A DNA stretch of 47,477 nucleotides, taken from contig JAZRGT010000039.1 of assembly GCA_045644325.1 (NCBI GenBank), forward strand, positions 1-47,477. The letters are read 5' to 3'. Of the stretch, positions 1 to 8,693 are shown one piece after another. The position numbers were made by a program, and so were the translations under genes. Under the pieces are notes generated by a model that was not told the DNA's origin, did no database searches, and was given only the letters and a program-made list of their open reading frames with translations. Each line of letters starts with the position of its first letter. Within the stretch, counting starts at the first letter, position 1. The DNA comes from CAG-390 sp045644325. Lineage in GTDB: Bacteria > Bacillota > Clostridia > Oscillospirales > CAG-272.

Positions 1-47
1 AAAAAAAAAAAACAACGCCCCCGCCCCCCAACGCGCCGGCGGCTTTG

Positions 48-1289
48 TTACGTTCTCAGCGCGATCGGATGCACCGTATGCTCGTCGTATGGGCAAAAGC
101 CCGAAAGAGTTTTGTCCTCGAGCATAAGCCCGCGGCGGATGGCGTATTTTCCGAAGCGGCTGCGGATGGTGTCGGCGGTCCGCTCAAGCACCTCGAGTCG
201 AGCTCTGCCGACGGTCTCGCCCTCGAAGATCGATATCTGCTCGTCGCGCTCGGGACAGAGGTCTGCGCCGCAAACGCCAAGCGAACGCACCGCACCGCCC
301 TTGAAGCTTTCGCGGTAAAGTCCGACCGCCGCGCGGTATATCTCGCGCTCGGAAAAGGTCGCCTCAACGCGGCATTGCTTCGAGAACCAAGAAAGGTCGC
401 TCGAGCGCACCGAGATACGCACGGTTTGGCACTTCTTCCCCTCCGCGCGAAGCCGCACGGCAACGCTCTCGCAAAGCACGGCAAAGACGATCTCCGCCTC
501 GCGTTCGGTTTTTATATCGCGCGGCGCAGTGGTGCTGTTTCCCACACTTTTCACGGGATATGCCGCCTCATTCCTTAAAACGGGCGCGTTATCCCCTCCA
601 AGTGCGAATTTTTGGAGCATTATCCCATTCTTTCCCATAAAGCGTGAAAGCAGCTCCGAGTCCGCCGTAGCAAGATCTCCGATGGTGTAAATTCCAAGCG
701 TATTGATCCGTCTTTGGGTTGCCCGACCGACGAAAAGAAGATCCTCTGCGGGGAGTTTCCAAACCGTATTTTTAAAATTCTCGCGCGATATAACGGTGGT
801 CGCGTCGGGCTTTTTCATATCGCTTCCGAGCTTGGCGAACACCTTATTGAAGGACACTCCGACCGAGACCGTCACCCCGAGCTCGCGCTTTATCCGCCCG
901 CGGATCTCGTCGGCTATCCTCTCTCCCCCACCGAAAAGATACTCGCTTTCGGTAACGTCGATCCAGCATTCGTCGATACCGAAGGACTCGATGAGGTTTG
1001 TGTAATCCGAATATATCTCCCGTGCGGCGCGCGAGACCTTGATATATTCATCGTAATGAGCAGGTAAAATGACAAGCCTCGGGCATTTTTTCTTTGCCTC
1101 GACGATACTCTCGCCCGTCCTTATACCGTACGATTTTGCTTCATAATTCTTCGCGAGAATGATGCCGTGCCGCGCCTCGGCATCCCCTCCGACCGCAACG
1201 GGCTTTCCGACGAGATCATCCCGCCCGCGGCACTCGACCGTCGCGAAGAAATTGTTCATATCAATATGAAGTATGCACCTGTCTTTCAT
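48..1289 (-). CDS. dinB: DNA polymerase IV (Y-family translesion polymerase)
   Basis: This is a 413-residue error-prone DNA polymerase that copies past DNA lesions. The N-terminal palm motif HIDMNNFF carries the first metal aspartate. The clostridial form MNN replaces the DMDAF of many homologues. The second catalytic motif SFGIDECWIDVT is near residue 103, and the helix-hairpin-helix region (VGRATQRRINTLGIYTIGDL) is near 187-206. The little-finger domain follows. Near residue 350 the string EQISIF looks like a beta-clamp binding motif. The ATG at 1289 has a GAGGT ribosome site just upstream. The gene is alone on this strand, divergent from murD, and is preceded by a consensus promoter overlapped by two LexA boxes, so it is almost certainly an SOS gene. 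A T-run (A12 on the plus strand, 1-12) lies downstream, but I could not build a convincing terminator stem there. Confidence 0.95.
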   Translation of the reverse strand: MKDRCILHIDMNNFFATVECRGRDDLVGKPVAVGGDAEARHGIILAKNYEAKSYGIRTGESIVEAKKKCPRLVILPAHYDEYIKVSRAAREIYSDYTNLIESFGIDECWIDVTESEYLFGGGERIADEIRGRIKRELGVTVSVGVSFNKVFAKLGSDMKKPDATTVISRENFKNTVWKLPAEDLLFVGRATQRRINTLGIYTIGDLATADSELLSRFMGKNGIMLQKFALGGDNAPVLRNEAAYPVKSVGNSTTAPRDIKTEREAEIVFAVLCESVAVRLRAEGKKCQTVRISVRSSDLSWFSKQCRVEATFSEREIYRAAVGLYRESFKGGAVRSLGVCGADLCPERDEQISIFEGETVGRARLEVLERTADTIRSRFGKYAIRRGLMLEDKTLSGFCPYDEHTVHPIALRT

Positions 1290-1314
1290 AGCGTTACCTC
1301 TTTTACCATCATCA

Positions 1315-1326
1315 GAACAAATGTTC
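1315..1326. promoter_or_regulatory. LexA (SOS) operator, proximal
   Basis: The sequence GAACAAATGTTC is an exact match to the Gram-positive SOS box core GAAC-N4-GTTC. It lies just downstream of the dinB -10 box, around the expected transcription start, so LexA bound here would block initiation. Confidence 0.9.
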
Positions 1327-1332
1327 CTTTAT

Positions 1333-1361
1333 ATTATATCAGAACATTTGTTCTTTGTCAA
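1333..1361 (-). promoter_or_regulatory. dinB promoter
   Basis: On the minus strand, TTGACA (1356-1361) and TATAAT (1333-1338) are separated by exactly 17 bp. This is a perfect sigma-A type promoter. One LexA box sits in the spacer and one just downstream of the -10, which fits a strong promoter held off by LexA. Confidence 0.88.
1342..1353. promoter_or_regulatory. LexA (SOS) operator, in promoter spacer
   Basis: The sequence GAACATTTGTTC is a second exact GAAC-N4-GTTC box, between the -35 and -10 elements of dinB. The start-to-start distance to the other box is 27 bp. It also lies about 70 bp upstream of the murD -35, so any effect on murD is uncertain. Confidence 0.9.
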
Positions 1362-1422
1362 GAGGAAAGTAATGTAAGCTGTTATTTATTTGTTAAATTT
1401 TCATCTTTTTTGCCCAAAAGTG

Positions 1423-1451
1423 TTGCACATTTCCCAATTATATTATATAAT
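1423..1451 (+). promoter_or_regulatory. murD operon promoter
   Basis: TTGCAC (1423-1428), a 17-bp spacer and TATAAT (1446-1451) precede murD. The AGGAGG-type ribosome site lies at about 1474-1482. No other convincing promoter is visible before the genes down to about 11763. Confidence 0.75.
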
Positions 1452-1486
1452 ATATTCTGTATGAATTTAACTATAAGGAGGAGCTA

Positions 1487-2914
1487 ATGTTACACAGTCT
1501 TCTTCGGGAAAAATTTGAGGACAAAAATATAATCCTTCTCGGCTTCGGTGTATCGAATATACCCGTTGCGCGTGAATTTATTAAAGCGGGAATGGGTGCA
1601 TCCGTCACCGTCCGCGATATGAAATCCTTCGGTGACCTCGGCGAGACCGCGCGTGAATTCGCCGATGCGGGCGTAAAATTTGAATGCGGTATCGAACCCA
1701 CCCAAAACTTCACCTGCGACACAAGCCGCGCGGTGATCTTCCGCTCCCCCGGCATCAGACCCGATGCGGGCGATCTGACCGCCGCGATCGAGTCGGGCGC
1801 GATACTGACCTCGGAGGTCGAATTCTTCTGCGAGCACACGTCCGCGAGAATATTTGCCATCACGGGAAGTGACGGCAAAACGACCACCTCAACGCTCACG
1901 AGTCTTCTTCTCAAGGAAGGCTACAAGGACGGCAAGATCTATCTCGGCGGCAACATCGGAACGCCGCTCTTCCCTCTCCTTGACGAGATCGGCAAGAACG
2001 ATATCTGCGTGCTTGAGCTTTCAAGCTTCCAGCTTATGACGATGGATTCGCGCGCGACACACGCCGCGATCACGAATATAACTCCCAACCACCTCAACTG
2101 GCATACCGATATGAACGAATATGCCGAGGCGAAATACAACGTCTGCGGTAAAATCACCGCCCGACTTGTGCTCAATGCGACGGACAGCTATTGCCGCGCT
2201 CTTGCGGAAAAGAAAGATACCGACAAGATACTCTTCTCGGCATACAGAAGCTCTTACGCGGAAATTTGCAACGGCATCAAAGCCAAAGCCATTTTTCTGC
2301 GCGACGGCAAGATCATCTACTCGGACGGCAAGAGCGAGGACGTTATCCTCGATACATCCGACATCAAGCTCCCCGGAGTTCACAATATCGAAAACTATAT
2401 GACCGCCATCGCGATGACCTACGGGATCGTCGACAAGGATGCAGTGGTCAACGTTGCAAAAACCTTCGGCGGCGTTGAGCACCGTCTTGAGTTTATTCGC
2501 GAGAAAAACGGCGTTAAATATTACAACAGCTCGATCGACTCGAGCCCCACGCGAACGATCGCGGCTCTCTCGACCTTCAAGAACAAACCGACACTCATCA
2601 TCGGCGGGCGCGGCAAGAAAACGCCCTACGAAGGTCTTGCGCGCGAGCTTTACCTCCGCGCGGGCGCCGTCATTCTGACAGGTGAAACACTCGATGAAGT
2701 CAGCGAAGCACTTGCTTCGGTGTCATCCGAATATCCCGATTCCGAGCTTAAAATCTTCAAGGAAGAGGATTTCGCCGCTTGCGTGAAGCTTGCCGAGGAG
2801 GTAACTCCCTCGGGCAGCGCGGTGCTTCTCTCCCCCGCCGCAACCTCATTTGACAAATTCAAGAACTTTGCCGAGCGCGGCAAAGTTTTCAAAGAACTCG
2901 TTAAGAATTTATAA
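1487..2914 (+). CDS. murD: UDP-N-acetylmuramoyl-L-alanine--D-glutamate ligase
   Basis: MurD is a cytoplasmic Mur ligase that uses ATP to add D-glutamate to UDP-MurNAc-L-Ala in peptidoglycan synthesis. At 475 residues it is of usual length. The N-terminal UDP-binding Rossmann fold shows GFGVSN near residue 20. The ATP loop GSDGKTTT is at 127-134, with conserved K131. The central-domain stretch NITPNHLNWH and the C-terminal domain with GGRGKKTPYEGL are also present. A strong AAGGAGG site precedes the ATG, 35 bp after the -10. It is first in a long co-directional run that also holds murI, which makes the D-glutamate substrate. That supports a shared cell-wall role. Confidence 0.95.
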   Translation: MLHSLLREKFEDKNIILLGFGVSNIPVAREFIKAGMGASVTVRDMKSFGDLGETAREFADAGVKFECGIEPTQNFTCDTSRAVIFRSPGIRPDAGDLTAAIESGAILTSEVEFFCEHTSARIFAITGSDGKTTTSTLTSLLLKEGYKDGKIYLGGNIGTPLFPLLDEIGKNDICVLELSSFQLMTMDSRATHAAITNITPNHLNWHTDMNEYAEAKYNVCGKITARLVLNATDSYCRALAEKKDTDKILFSAYRSSYAEICNGIKAKAIFLRDGKIIYSDGKSEDVILDTSDIKLPGVHNIENYMTAIAMTYGIVDKDAVVNVAKTFGGVEHRLEFIREKNGVKYYNSSIDSSPTRTIAALSTFKNKPTLIIGGRGKKTPYEGLARELYLRAGAVILTGETLDEVSEALASVSSEYPDSELKIFKEEDFAACVKLAEEVTPSGSAVLLSPAATSFDKFKNFAERGKVFKELVKNL

Positions 2915-2934
2915 ATCCGAAAGGAAGAAAAAAT

Positions 2935-4005
2935 ATGGAACACAAGATCGACCTGACAGAGCTTACTCTGTCACTGGCATCGCTGATGTCGGTCACGGGA
3001 CACACGAGATATTCGAAGGATAAGCTCCTCGAGATCGTCTCACCCTATTTTGACGAGGTACGCGAAACGCGCCTCGGCTGTTATCACCTCATCCGCCGCT
3101 GCGGAAAGGAAAACGCACAGAAAATTCTCGTTGACGCTCACTTCGACGAGATCGGTATGATCGTAACCGAGATCAAGGAAAACGGCTTCCTTACCGTCAC
3201 CTCGATCGGCGGTCTCGACACCCGAATCCTTCAGGCAAGTGAGGTCATCATATACGGTGAGGGACGCGAGATCTACGGCGTTGTAGGCTCAACTCCTCCC
3301 CACCTCCAGAAGCCGGGCGAGTCGGGCAAGCTCCGCGATATCACCGAGCTTCTCATCGACACGGGCTATTCCAAGGAAGAACTCGAGAAGTATGTTTCAA
3401 TCGGAACTCCCGTCGGCTTCCGTCCCGTATATACACGCCTCCGCAACAACAAGATCGCGGGCAAGGGATTTGACGACAAGGCTTGCGCCGCTTGCGCCAT
3501 TGCCGCTGTTGCCGAGATCCCCGCAGAGGAGCTTTGGGGCGACGTTTACGTTCAGCTTTCAAACTTTGAAGAAGCGGGCGCGCATATGGCGGGCGCACAG
3601 ACCGGTGCTTACGAGATCAATCCCGTCTGCGCGATCGTTGCAGACGTTGACCTCGGAGCCACCCCCGACACCAAAAAAAGCGAGACCGTTCCGCTCGACG
3701 GCGGTCCCTCCCTCTCCACGGGTCCCATCACCGACAAGCGTCTTACCAAGCTTCTTCGCAAGCTTGCCGACGAAAAGGAGATCAAGCACCAGATGACGAT
3801 CACCTCGGGCGGTACGGGAACGAACACTATGGTAGTCAACCTCGTCCGCAACGGCATTCCCACCGTTGATATGGGTCTCCCCCTTCGCAGTATGCACACC
3901 TCAAACGAAGTCATTTCTATGAACGATGCAGCGGCAATGCGCGACCTCATCGCCCTCTTCGTCACAAGCCCCGAGATCGAAAAGGAGGTATGTCCCAATG
4001 AGTGA
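2935..4005 (+). CDS. M42 family metallopeptidase, first of three
   Basis: This 356-residue protein belongs to the M42 (glutamyl aminopeptidase/TET) family of cytoplasmic di-metal aminopeptidases, which form large hollow complexes that trim peptides. The expected metal and catalytic residues are visible: H69 and D71 in DAHFDE, D180 in GFDDKA, the E212-E213 pair in NFEEAG, D237 in VADVD, and H321 in SMHTSNEV. It starts 20 nt after murD with an AAGGAAG site and overlaps the next peptidase by 8 nt. It diverges from the two downstream paralogues, for example in an inserted STPPHLQKPGE stretch near 119-129 and the NFEEAG active-site wording. Substrate preference cannot be read from sequence alone. 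Confidence 0.9.
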   Translation: MEHKIDLTELTLSLASLMSVTGHTRYSKDKLLEIVSPYFDEVRETRLGCYHLIRRCGKENAQKILVDAHFDEIGMIVTEIKENGFLTVTSIGGLDTRILQASEVIIYGEGREIYGVVGSTPPHLQKPGESGKLRDITELLIDTGYSKEELEKYVSIGTPVGFRPVYTRLRNNKIAGKGFDDKACAACAIAAVAEIPAEELWGDVYVQLSNFEEAGAHMAGAQTGAYEINPVCAIVADVDLGATPDTKKSETVPLDGGPSLSTGPITDKRLTKLLRKLADEKEIKHQMTITSGGTGTNTMVVNLVRNGIPTVDMGLPLRSMHTSNEVISMNDAAAMRDLIALFVTSPEIEKEVCPNE

Positions 4006-5074
4006 AAATAAGATCCTTGAAGGACTTGAATTATTAAAGCATCTTTCCCTCACCTTCGGTCCTACGGGCTCGGAGGAGTACGTTGCCGACGAGATCGTCC
4101 GTCAGCTTGAAGGTACCGACGTTGAGATCATCCGCGATAGAATGAGCAACGTCTTCGCAATCAAGCGTGCGAACGCACATCCCGTTCAGACCGTTATGCT
4201 CTCCGCTCACATGGATGAGGTCGGATTCATTATCAAAGATATCGACGGCGAGGGCTACATCCGCTTCTCCTGCCTCGGCGGTATCGATTCCCGCGTTCTC
4301 TGCGGCAGAAAGGTCACCTTCCGCGGCAAGGACGGCGACGTCAGCGGCGTTATCGCATCAAAGGCTATCCACCATCAGTCAGCCGAGGAGCGCAAGAACG
4401 CGACCAAGGCAAACGATATGTACGTTGACATCGGCGCGACCTCGAGAGAGGATGCAGAAAGCGTCCTTTCCAAGGGCGACAGCGGTACGTTCGACAGCGA
4501 ATTCGTAATTTTCGGTGAAAATGACGGCTATGCAAAGTGCAAGGCTCTCGACGACCGTCTCGGATGTGTCGTTATGATCGAGATCCTCCGCAGACTCAAG
4601 GCTGAAAATATCGAGCTTCCCTTCGACCTCGTTTGCGCATTCACCGTGCGCGAGGAGATCGGAATTTCCGGCGCAACCGCAGCGGCACACCGCTTCCGCC
4701 CCGATTACGCCATCATCCTCGAGACCACCGCGATCGCAGACCTTCCCGACGTTCCCAAGAACTCAAGAGTCGCAGAGGTCGGCTCGGGCGGAGTTGTTTC
4801 CCTTATGGACCGCTCCACCATCTATAACCGCGACTTCGTTGACGCGGCTATGAAGATCGCCGAGGAAAACGGCATTCCCGCTCAGATCAAGCGCTACGTT
4901 TCGGGCGGTAACGATGCAGGTCATATCCACAAGACCGCCGACGGTACCCGTTGCCTTGCGATCTCCGCACCCACACGCTATCTCCACTCTGCATCCTGCG
5001 TAATCTCCATCAAGGACTTCGAATCCATCAAGTCCCACGTTTACGCAATTCTCACATCCTATAAATTCAGTTGA
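3998..5074 (+). CDS. M42 family metallopeptidase, second of three
   Basis: This 358-residue M42 aminopeptidase starts at the ATG at 3998, which has an ideal AAGGAGG site (3982-3988) inside the end of the first M42 gene. The start reading MSENKIL is therefore preferred over a longer upstream frame. Motifs seen are SAHMDEVGF (metal His/Asp), ALDDRLGC (bridging Asp), TVREEIG (catalytic Glu pair), ILETTA, where Glu replaces the metal Asp as in many homologues, and PTRYLHSAS (metal His). The usual Glu shortly after this last His is not obvious. The 8-nt overlap with the gene before implies translational coupling. It may form mixed complexes with its neighbours, but that is inference. Confidence 0.9.
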   Translation: MSENKILEGLELLKHLSLTFGPTGSEEYVADEIVRQLEGTDVEIIRDRMSNVFAIKRANAHPVQTVMLSAHMDEVGFIIKDIDGEGYIRFSCLGGIDSRVLCGRKVTFRGKDGDVSGVIASKAIHHQSAEERKNATKANDMYVDIGATSREDAESVLSKGDSGTFDSEFVIFGENDGYAKCKALDDRLGCVVMIEILRRLKAENIELPFDLVCAFTVREEIGISGATAAAHRFRPDYAIILETTAIADLPDVPKNSRVAEVGSGGVVSLMDRSTIYNRDFVDAAMKIAEENGIPAQIKRYVSGGNDAGHIHKTADGTRCLAISAPTRYLHSASCVISIKDFESIKSHVYAILTSYKFS

Positions 5075-5092
5075 TCTCGGAGGAAAATATAA

Positions 5093-6100
5093 ATGTATTC
5101 GCTTATTAAGAAAGTTGTATGCTGCCCCGGCGTTTCGGGCAATGAAAAGCAGATCGCGGCTCTCCTTGAAAAGGAAGTTGCACCCTACGTTGACGAGACC
5201 TATACCGACGCGCTCGGTAACCTTATCGCAATCAAGTACGGTAATCTCCCCGACGGCGAGCGCAAGAAGCTCCTTTACTGCGGTCATATGGACGAGATCG
5301 GCTTTATCGTAACCTATATTGAGGAAAACGGATTTATCCGCTTTGCTCCCATCGGAGGCATCAATTTCGTTGCCGCCGCATTCAGCCACGTTGTTTTCGC
5401 TAACGGCGAAAAGGGCATCCTCGTTCCCGAGGCGGGCGTTCAGGCATCTGCTCTTGCCGCTGACAAGTGCGTTGTTGATATCGGCGCATCCTCCGCAAAG
5501 GAAGCATCCCGCAAGGTCAAGATCGGCGATTGCTTCTCCCTTGCTCACAATCTCTCAAAGCTCGGCTCTAACCGCGCAGTAGGACGTCCCATCGACGACC
5601 GCATCGGCTGTGCAATTATGATCGAAGCGGCAAAGAAGCTGGCTGACAATTGCCCCCACGATATGTACTACGTATTCTCGGTTCAGGAAGAAGTCGGATG
5701 CCGCGGCGCACGTCCCGCAGGCTTTGCGATTGCACCCGACGTTGCAATTGCCTTTGACGTTACCGGAACCGGCGACGCTCAGGGCTCAAAGCCTATGGCT
5801 GTCAAGCTCGGCGGCGGCGCGGCTATCAAGATCAAGGATGGCTCCGTCATCTGCTCCGGCGAGGTAGTTGCAAAGCTTCAGAAGCTTGCAAAGGAAAATA
5901 AGATCACCTCGCAGAACGAGATCCTTCTCTACGGCGGAACAGACACAAGCGTCCTTCAGGCAGCAGGCATCGGCGCGTACGCGGGATGCATCTCCATTCC
6001 CAGCCGTTATATCCACTCGGGCGTTGAAATGATCGACCTCCGCGACGTTGATGCTTGCACCAACCTTGCAACCGCATTCGCACTCGACCCTACTCTTTAA
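5093..6100 (+). CDS. M42 family metallopeptidase, third of three
   Basis: This 335-residue M42 aminopeptidase is the shortest of the tandem trio. All family motifs are present: YCGHMDEIGF, PIDDRIGC, SVQEEVGCRGA, AFDVTGTGD and PSRYIHSGVEMID. It is therefore predicted active. The ATG at 5093 follows a GGAGG site by a normal distance and lies 18 nt after the second paralogue. Its stop TAA shares one base with the ATG of murI. The three copies are clearly related but not near-identical, so this is an old duplication or a functional set and not a recent tandem repeat. Confidence 0.9.
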   Translation: MYSLIKKVVCCPGVSGNEKQIAALLEKEVAPYVDETYTDALGNLIAIKYGNLPDGERKKLLYCGHMDEIGFIVTYIEENGFIRFAPIGGINFVAAAFSHVVFANGEKGILVPEAGVQASALAADKCVVDIGASSAKEASRKVKIGDCFSLAHNLSKLGSNRAVGRPIDDRIGCAIMIEAAKKLADNCPHDMYYVFSVQEEVGCRGARPAGFAIAPDVAIAFDVTGTGDAQGSKPMAVKLGGGAAIKIKDGSVICSGEVVAKLQKLAKENKITSQNEILLYGGTDTSVLQAAGIGAYAGCISIPSRYIHSGVEMIDLRDVDACTNLATAFALDPTL

Positions 6101-6864
6101 TGAATTCTTCCCCCATCGGAGTTTTTGATTCGGGAGTCGGCGGAATTTCGCTTCTTTTGGAGCTTCGCCGCCTTCTCCCGAACGAGGACTTTATATATTA
6201 CGGCGACCGCGCAAACGCGCCCTACGGTGCCAAAACGCACGAAGAAATACTTGAAATTTCAAAAGGAATATTTGGCGATCTTATCTCGCGCGGATGCAAA
6301 GCGATAGTAGTTGCCTGCAATACGGCAACTGCGGTAGCAATAGAGCCTCTGCGTGCGGCTTATCCCGATCTGCCTATAATCGGCATCGAGCCCGCCGTCA
6401 AGCCGGCAAAAGAGGCGGGATGCAAACGCGTCCTCGTCCTTGCCACACCCGTAACCGTCAGCGAGAGCCGTTTTGCCGCGCTTCTGCGTGCCAATTCGGG
6501 CGAGGGCTGTGAATTCATCGGCGTTCCCTGCCGCGATCTTGCATATATGATCGAAAACGATGCGCCGTCCGATGAGATCGAAGAATATATGTCATCCATC
6601 TTCGCACCCTACCGCGAGGAAGGTTTTGACGGTATCGTTCTCGGCTGTACGCATTATCCCCTTGCCAAGCGTGAAATCTCTCGCGCGGCGGGTGAGTCGG
6701 TCAAGGTATTCGACGGCTCGGTCGGTACTGCAACGCATACGAAAAACACTCTTGAGCGGCTTTCGCTCAATTCTCTCGCAAGAAAGATCGGCACCGTCGA
6801 GTTCATCTCAAGTGACGGCGGCGATCACCTCGAGCAATTTTATAAAAAAATAGCAAAAATATAA
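6100..6864 (+). CDS. murI: Glutamate racemase
   Basis: MurI converts L-glutamate to the D-glutamate used by MurD. The 254-residue protein starts at the ATG at 6100, overlapping the preceding stop by one base (TAATG), and reads MNSSPIGVFDSGVGG. The two catalytic cysteines are visible: C73 in VVACNTATA and C183 in LGCTHYPL, with H185 beside it. YYGDRANAPYG near 33-43 is the usual substrate loop. Length and motifs are typical. There is no separate ribosome site of note, so it is probably translated by coupling to the M42 gene. Its place in one operon with murD ties D-glutamate supply to its use. Confidence 0.95.
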   Translation: MNSSPIGVFDSGVGGISLLLELRRLLPNEDFIYYGDRANAPYGAKTHEEILEISKGIFGDLISRGCKAIVVACNTATAVAIEPLRAAYPDLPIIGIEPAVKPAKEAGCKRVLVLATPVTVSESRFAALLRANSGEGCEFIGVPCRDLAYMIENDAPSDEIEEYMSSIFAPYREEGFDGIVLGCTHYPLAKREISRAAGESVKVFDGSVGTATHTKNTLERLSLNSLARKIGTVEFISSDGGDHLEQFYKKIAKI

Positions 6865-6873
6865 AGGTACAAA

Positions 6874-8124
6874 ATGACTTTTTCGGATAAAACACTTGCC
6901 CTCGCCCGTGAGGCGGAGGCGGCGCTGTCGGAAATCTTTGCCGAGATCGACCGCGTTTCTTATATCGGCACTTGCCGCGTTCTTGACGCCTTCCGTGAGG
7001 AGCGCGTCAGCGACGCGTGCTTCGGCTCGACCACGGGCTACGGCTACGATGACCGCGGACGTGAAGTCCTCGACCGCGTCTGGAGCCGCGTTTTCGGCAC
7101 AGAGGCGGCTCTCGTCCGTCACAATTTTGTCAACGGAACTCACGCCCTCTCGACCGCACTCTTCGGTCTTCTCCGCCCGAACGATACCCTTCTTTCGGTA
7201 GCGGGAAAGCCTTACGACACCCTTGACGGCGTCATCGGAATTTCGGGCAAGACGGGCGACGGCTCGCTTGCAGACTTCGGCGTAAACTACGCGCAGATCG
7301 AAATGACCGCAGAGGGCGGACTTGACGTTGATGCGATCGTAAACCGAGTTAAAGAGGACGAAAGCGTAAAAGTCGTCTTCATTCAGCGTTCAAAAGGCTA
7401 TCTCAACCGCCGCACTCTCTCGCCCGACGAGATAAGCGCGGTGACCGATGCCGTTCACGCGGCACGTAAGGGAGTTTACGTCGTTGTTGACAACTGCTAC
7501 GGCGAGTTTACCGACGAATATGAGCCCCGCGCCGATATGCTTGTCGGTTCGCTCATCAAGAACCCCGGAGGTGGAATGGCTCTGACGGGCGGTTACATCG
7601 CAGGAAGCGAACGCGCCGTTGAGCTTGCATCCTACCGTCTTACCACCGTCGGCACGGGCGGCGAGGTCGGAGCAACCCTCGGACAGAACAGAACGATGTT
7701 CCAGGGACTTTTCTACGCTCCCCACACCACTGCCGCCGCAATCAAGACCGCACACCTCGCGGCTTACGTATTCGAGCGTATGGGCTACGACACCTATCCC
7801 TCGTGGAATGAAAAGCGTTACGATATAATTCAGACCGTCATAACGCACGATCCCGATATTCTCTGTGCCTTCTGCAGAGGTATTCAGGCAGGCTCGCCCG
7901 TTGACTCCTTCGTCACCCCCGAGCCTTGGGATATGCCCGGATATTCCGATCCCGTCATTATGGCGGCGGGCGCATTCATTCAGGGCTCGTCCGTTGAGCT
8001 TTCGGCAGACGGTCCTCTCCGTCCCCCCTACACCGTCTATTTCCAGGGCGGTCTCACCTATGAAAGCGGCAAGATAGGAATTCTGACCGCCGCGGACACC
8101 GTCGCAAACTTCAAAAAGGAATGA
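6874..8124 (+). CDS. Methionine gamma-lyase family PLP enzyme (YnbB-like)
   Basis: This 416-residue protein belongs to the PLP-dependent family known as Met_gamma_lyase or 'aluminium resistance' protein, with Bacillus YnbB as a member. The family is common in Bacillota, but its physiological substrate is not established. Typical features are the N-terminal FGSTTGYGYDDRGRE, NFVNGTHALS, IQRSKGYLNRR and VVDNCYGEF, where the Asp is a PLP nitrogen contact. SLIKNPGGGMALTGGYI carries the PLP lysine. The start at 6874 follows an AAAGGT site and lies 9 nt after murI. A carbon-sulfur lyase role next to a cysteine desulfurase would make sense, but this is inference. Confidence 0.85.
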   Translation: MTFSDKTLALAREAEAALSEIFAEIDRVSYIGTCRVLDAFREERVSDACFGSTTGYGYDDRGREVLDRVWSRVFGTEAALVRHNFVNGTHALSTALFGLLRPNDTLLSVAGKPYDTLDGVIGISGKTGDGSLADFGVNYAQIEMTAEGGLDVDAIVNRVKEDESVKVVFIQRSKGYLNRRTLSPDEISAVTDAVHAARKGVYVVVDNCYGEFTDEYEPRADMLVGSLIKNPGGGMALTGGYIAGSERAVELASYRLTTVGTGGEVGATLGQNRTMFQGLFYAPHTTAAAIKTAHLAAYVFERMGYDTYPSWNEKRYDIIQTVITHDPDILCAFCRGIQAGSPVDSFVTPEPWDMPGYSDPVIMAAGAFIQGSSVELSADGPLRPPYTVYFQGGLTYESGKIGILTAADTVANFKKE

Positions 8125-8129
8125 TTAAA

Positions 8130-8693
8130 ATGAAAAGATCTCTCTGTTTCCTTATCGCTACTCTCACCCTGCTCACTCTCGTTCTTTCGGGATGTGCCGA
8201 TAACGCCGCTCCCGAAGGATATCAGAACGCCGCGGGCGAGAGCGAGCCTTTCTACCTCTACGTTCCCACCACCTGGGTGCTTAACAACTCGGGCGGAACT
8301 GCATCTGCTTACTATTCCTCGGATGACTATTCGAACGTTTCCATGACCTGTATGATCATAGATCCCGAAGAGATGGACGAGCTTGAGGAATACAAGTCCG
8401 CTACCCTTGCCGAGCTCGAGTCGGTTCTCCCCGATTTCAAGGTAATCGAGACTCCCGCGGACTCGGATGTATCCGATGAGGAAAAAGCCACCCTCACCCT
8501 CGGCGGAAGAGACGCCATCAGCTTTGAGTACGAATGCACTCTGAGCGGTAAAACTTATCGCTATATGCAGGTCGTCACCCTCAAGGACGATTTCTTCTAT
8601 CTCCTCACCTACACCTCGCTTGCCGAGAACTACGACAAGCATCTTGAGGCGATCGGCGGCATCATCGAGAACGTGACCTTCAAGAAATACTGA
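8130..8693 (+). CDS. Predicted lipoprotein, PsbP/DcrB-like
   Basis: This 187-residue exported lipoprotein has an N-terminus with basic residues, a hydrophobic stretch and a lipobox ending LVLSGC. The mature part begins with an acidic linker, then PFYLYVPTTWVLNN, and ends with a stretch like YLLTYTSLAENYDKHLEAI. This resembles small PsbP/DcrB-type secreted domains. I prefer the ATG at 8130 because AAGGA at 8116-8120 is 9 nt away. The ATG at 8121 is adjacent to that site and also overlaps the previous stop. It sits between two cytoplasmic PLP-enzyme genes and shares one base with the desulfurase start. Function is unknown. Confidence 0.75.
   Translation: MKRSLCFLIATLTLLTLVLSGCADNAAPEGYQNAAGESEPFYLYVPTTWVLNNSGGTASAYYSSDDYSNVSMTCMIIDPEEMDELEEYKSATLAELESVLPDFKVIETPADSDVSDEEKATLTLGGRDAISFEYECTLSGKTYRYMQVVTLKDDFFYLLTYTSLAENYDKHLEAIGGIIENVTFKKY

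Noticed and set aside
1..47. A terminator for dinB at the A12 run
   Set aside because: The minus strand has a long T-run after GC-rich DNA, but I could not pair a convincing stem directly before it.
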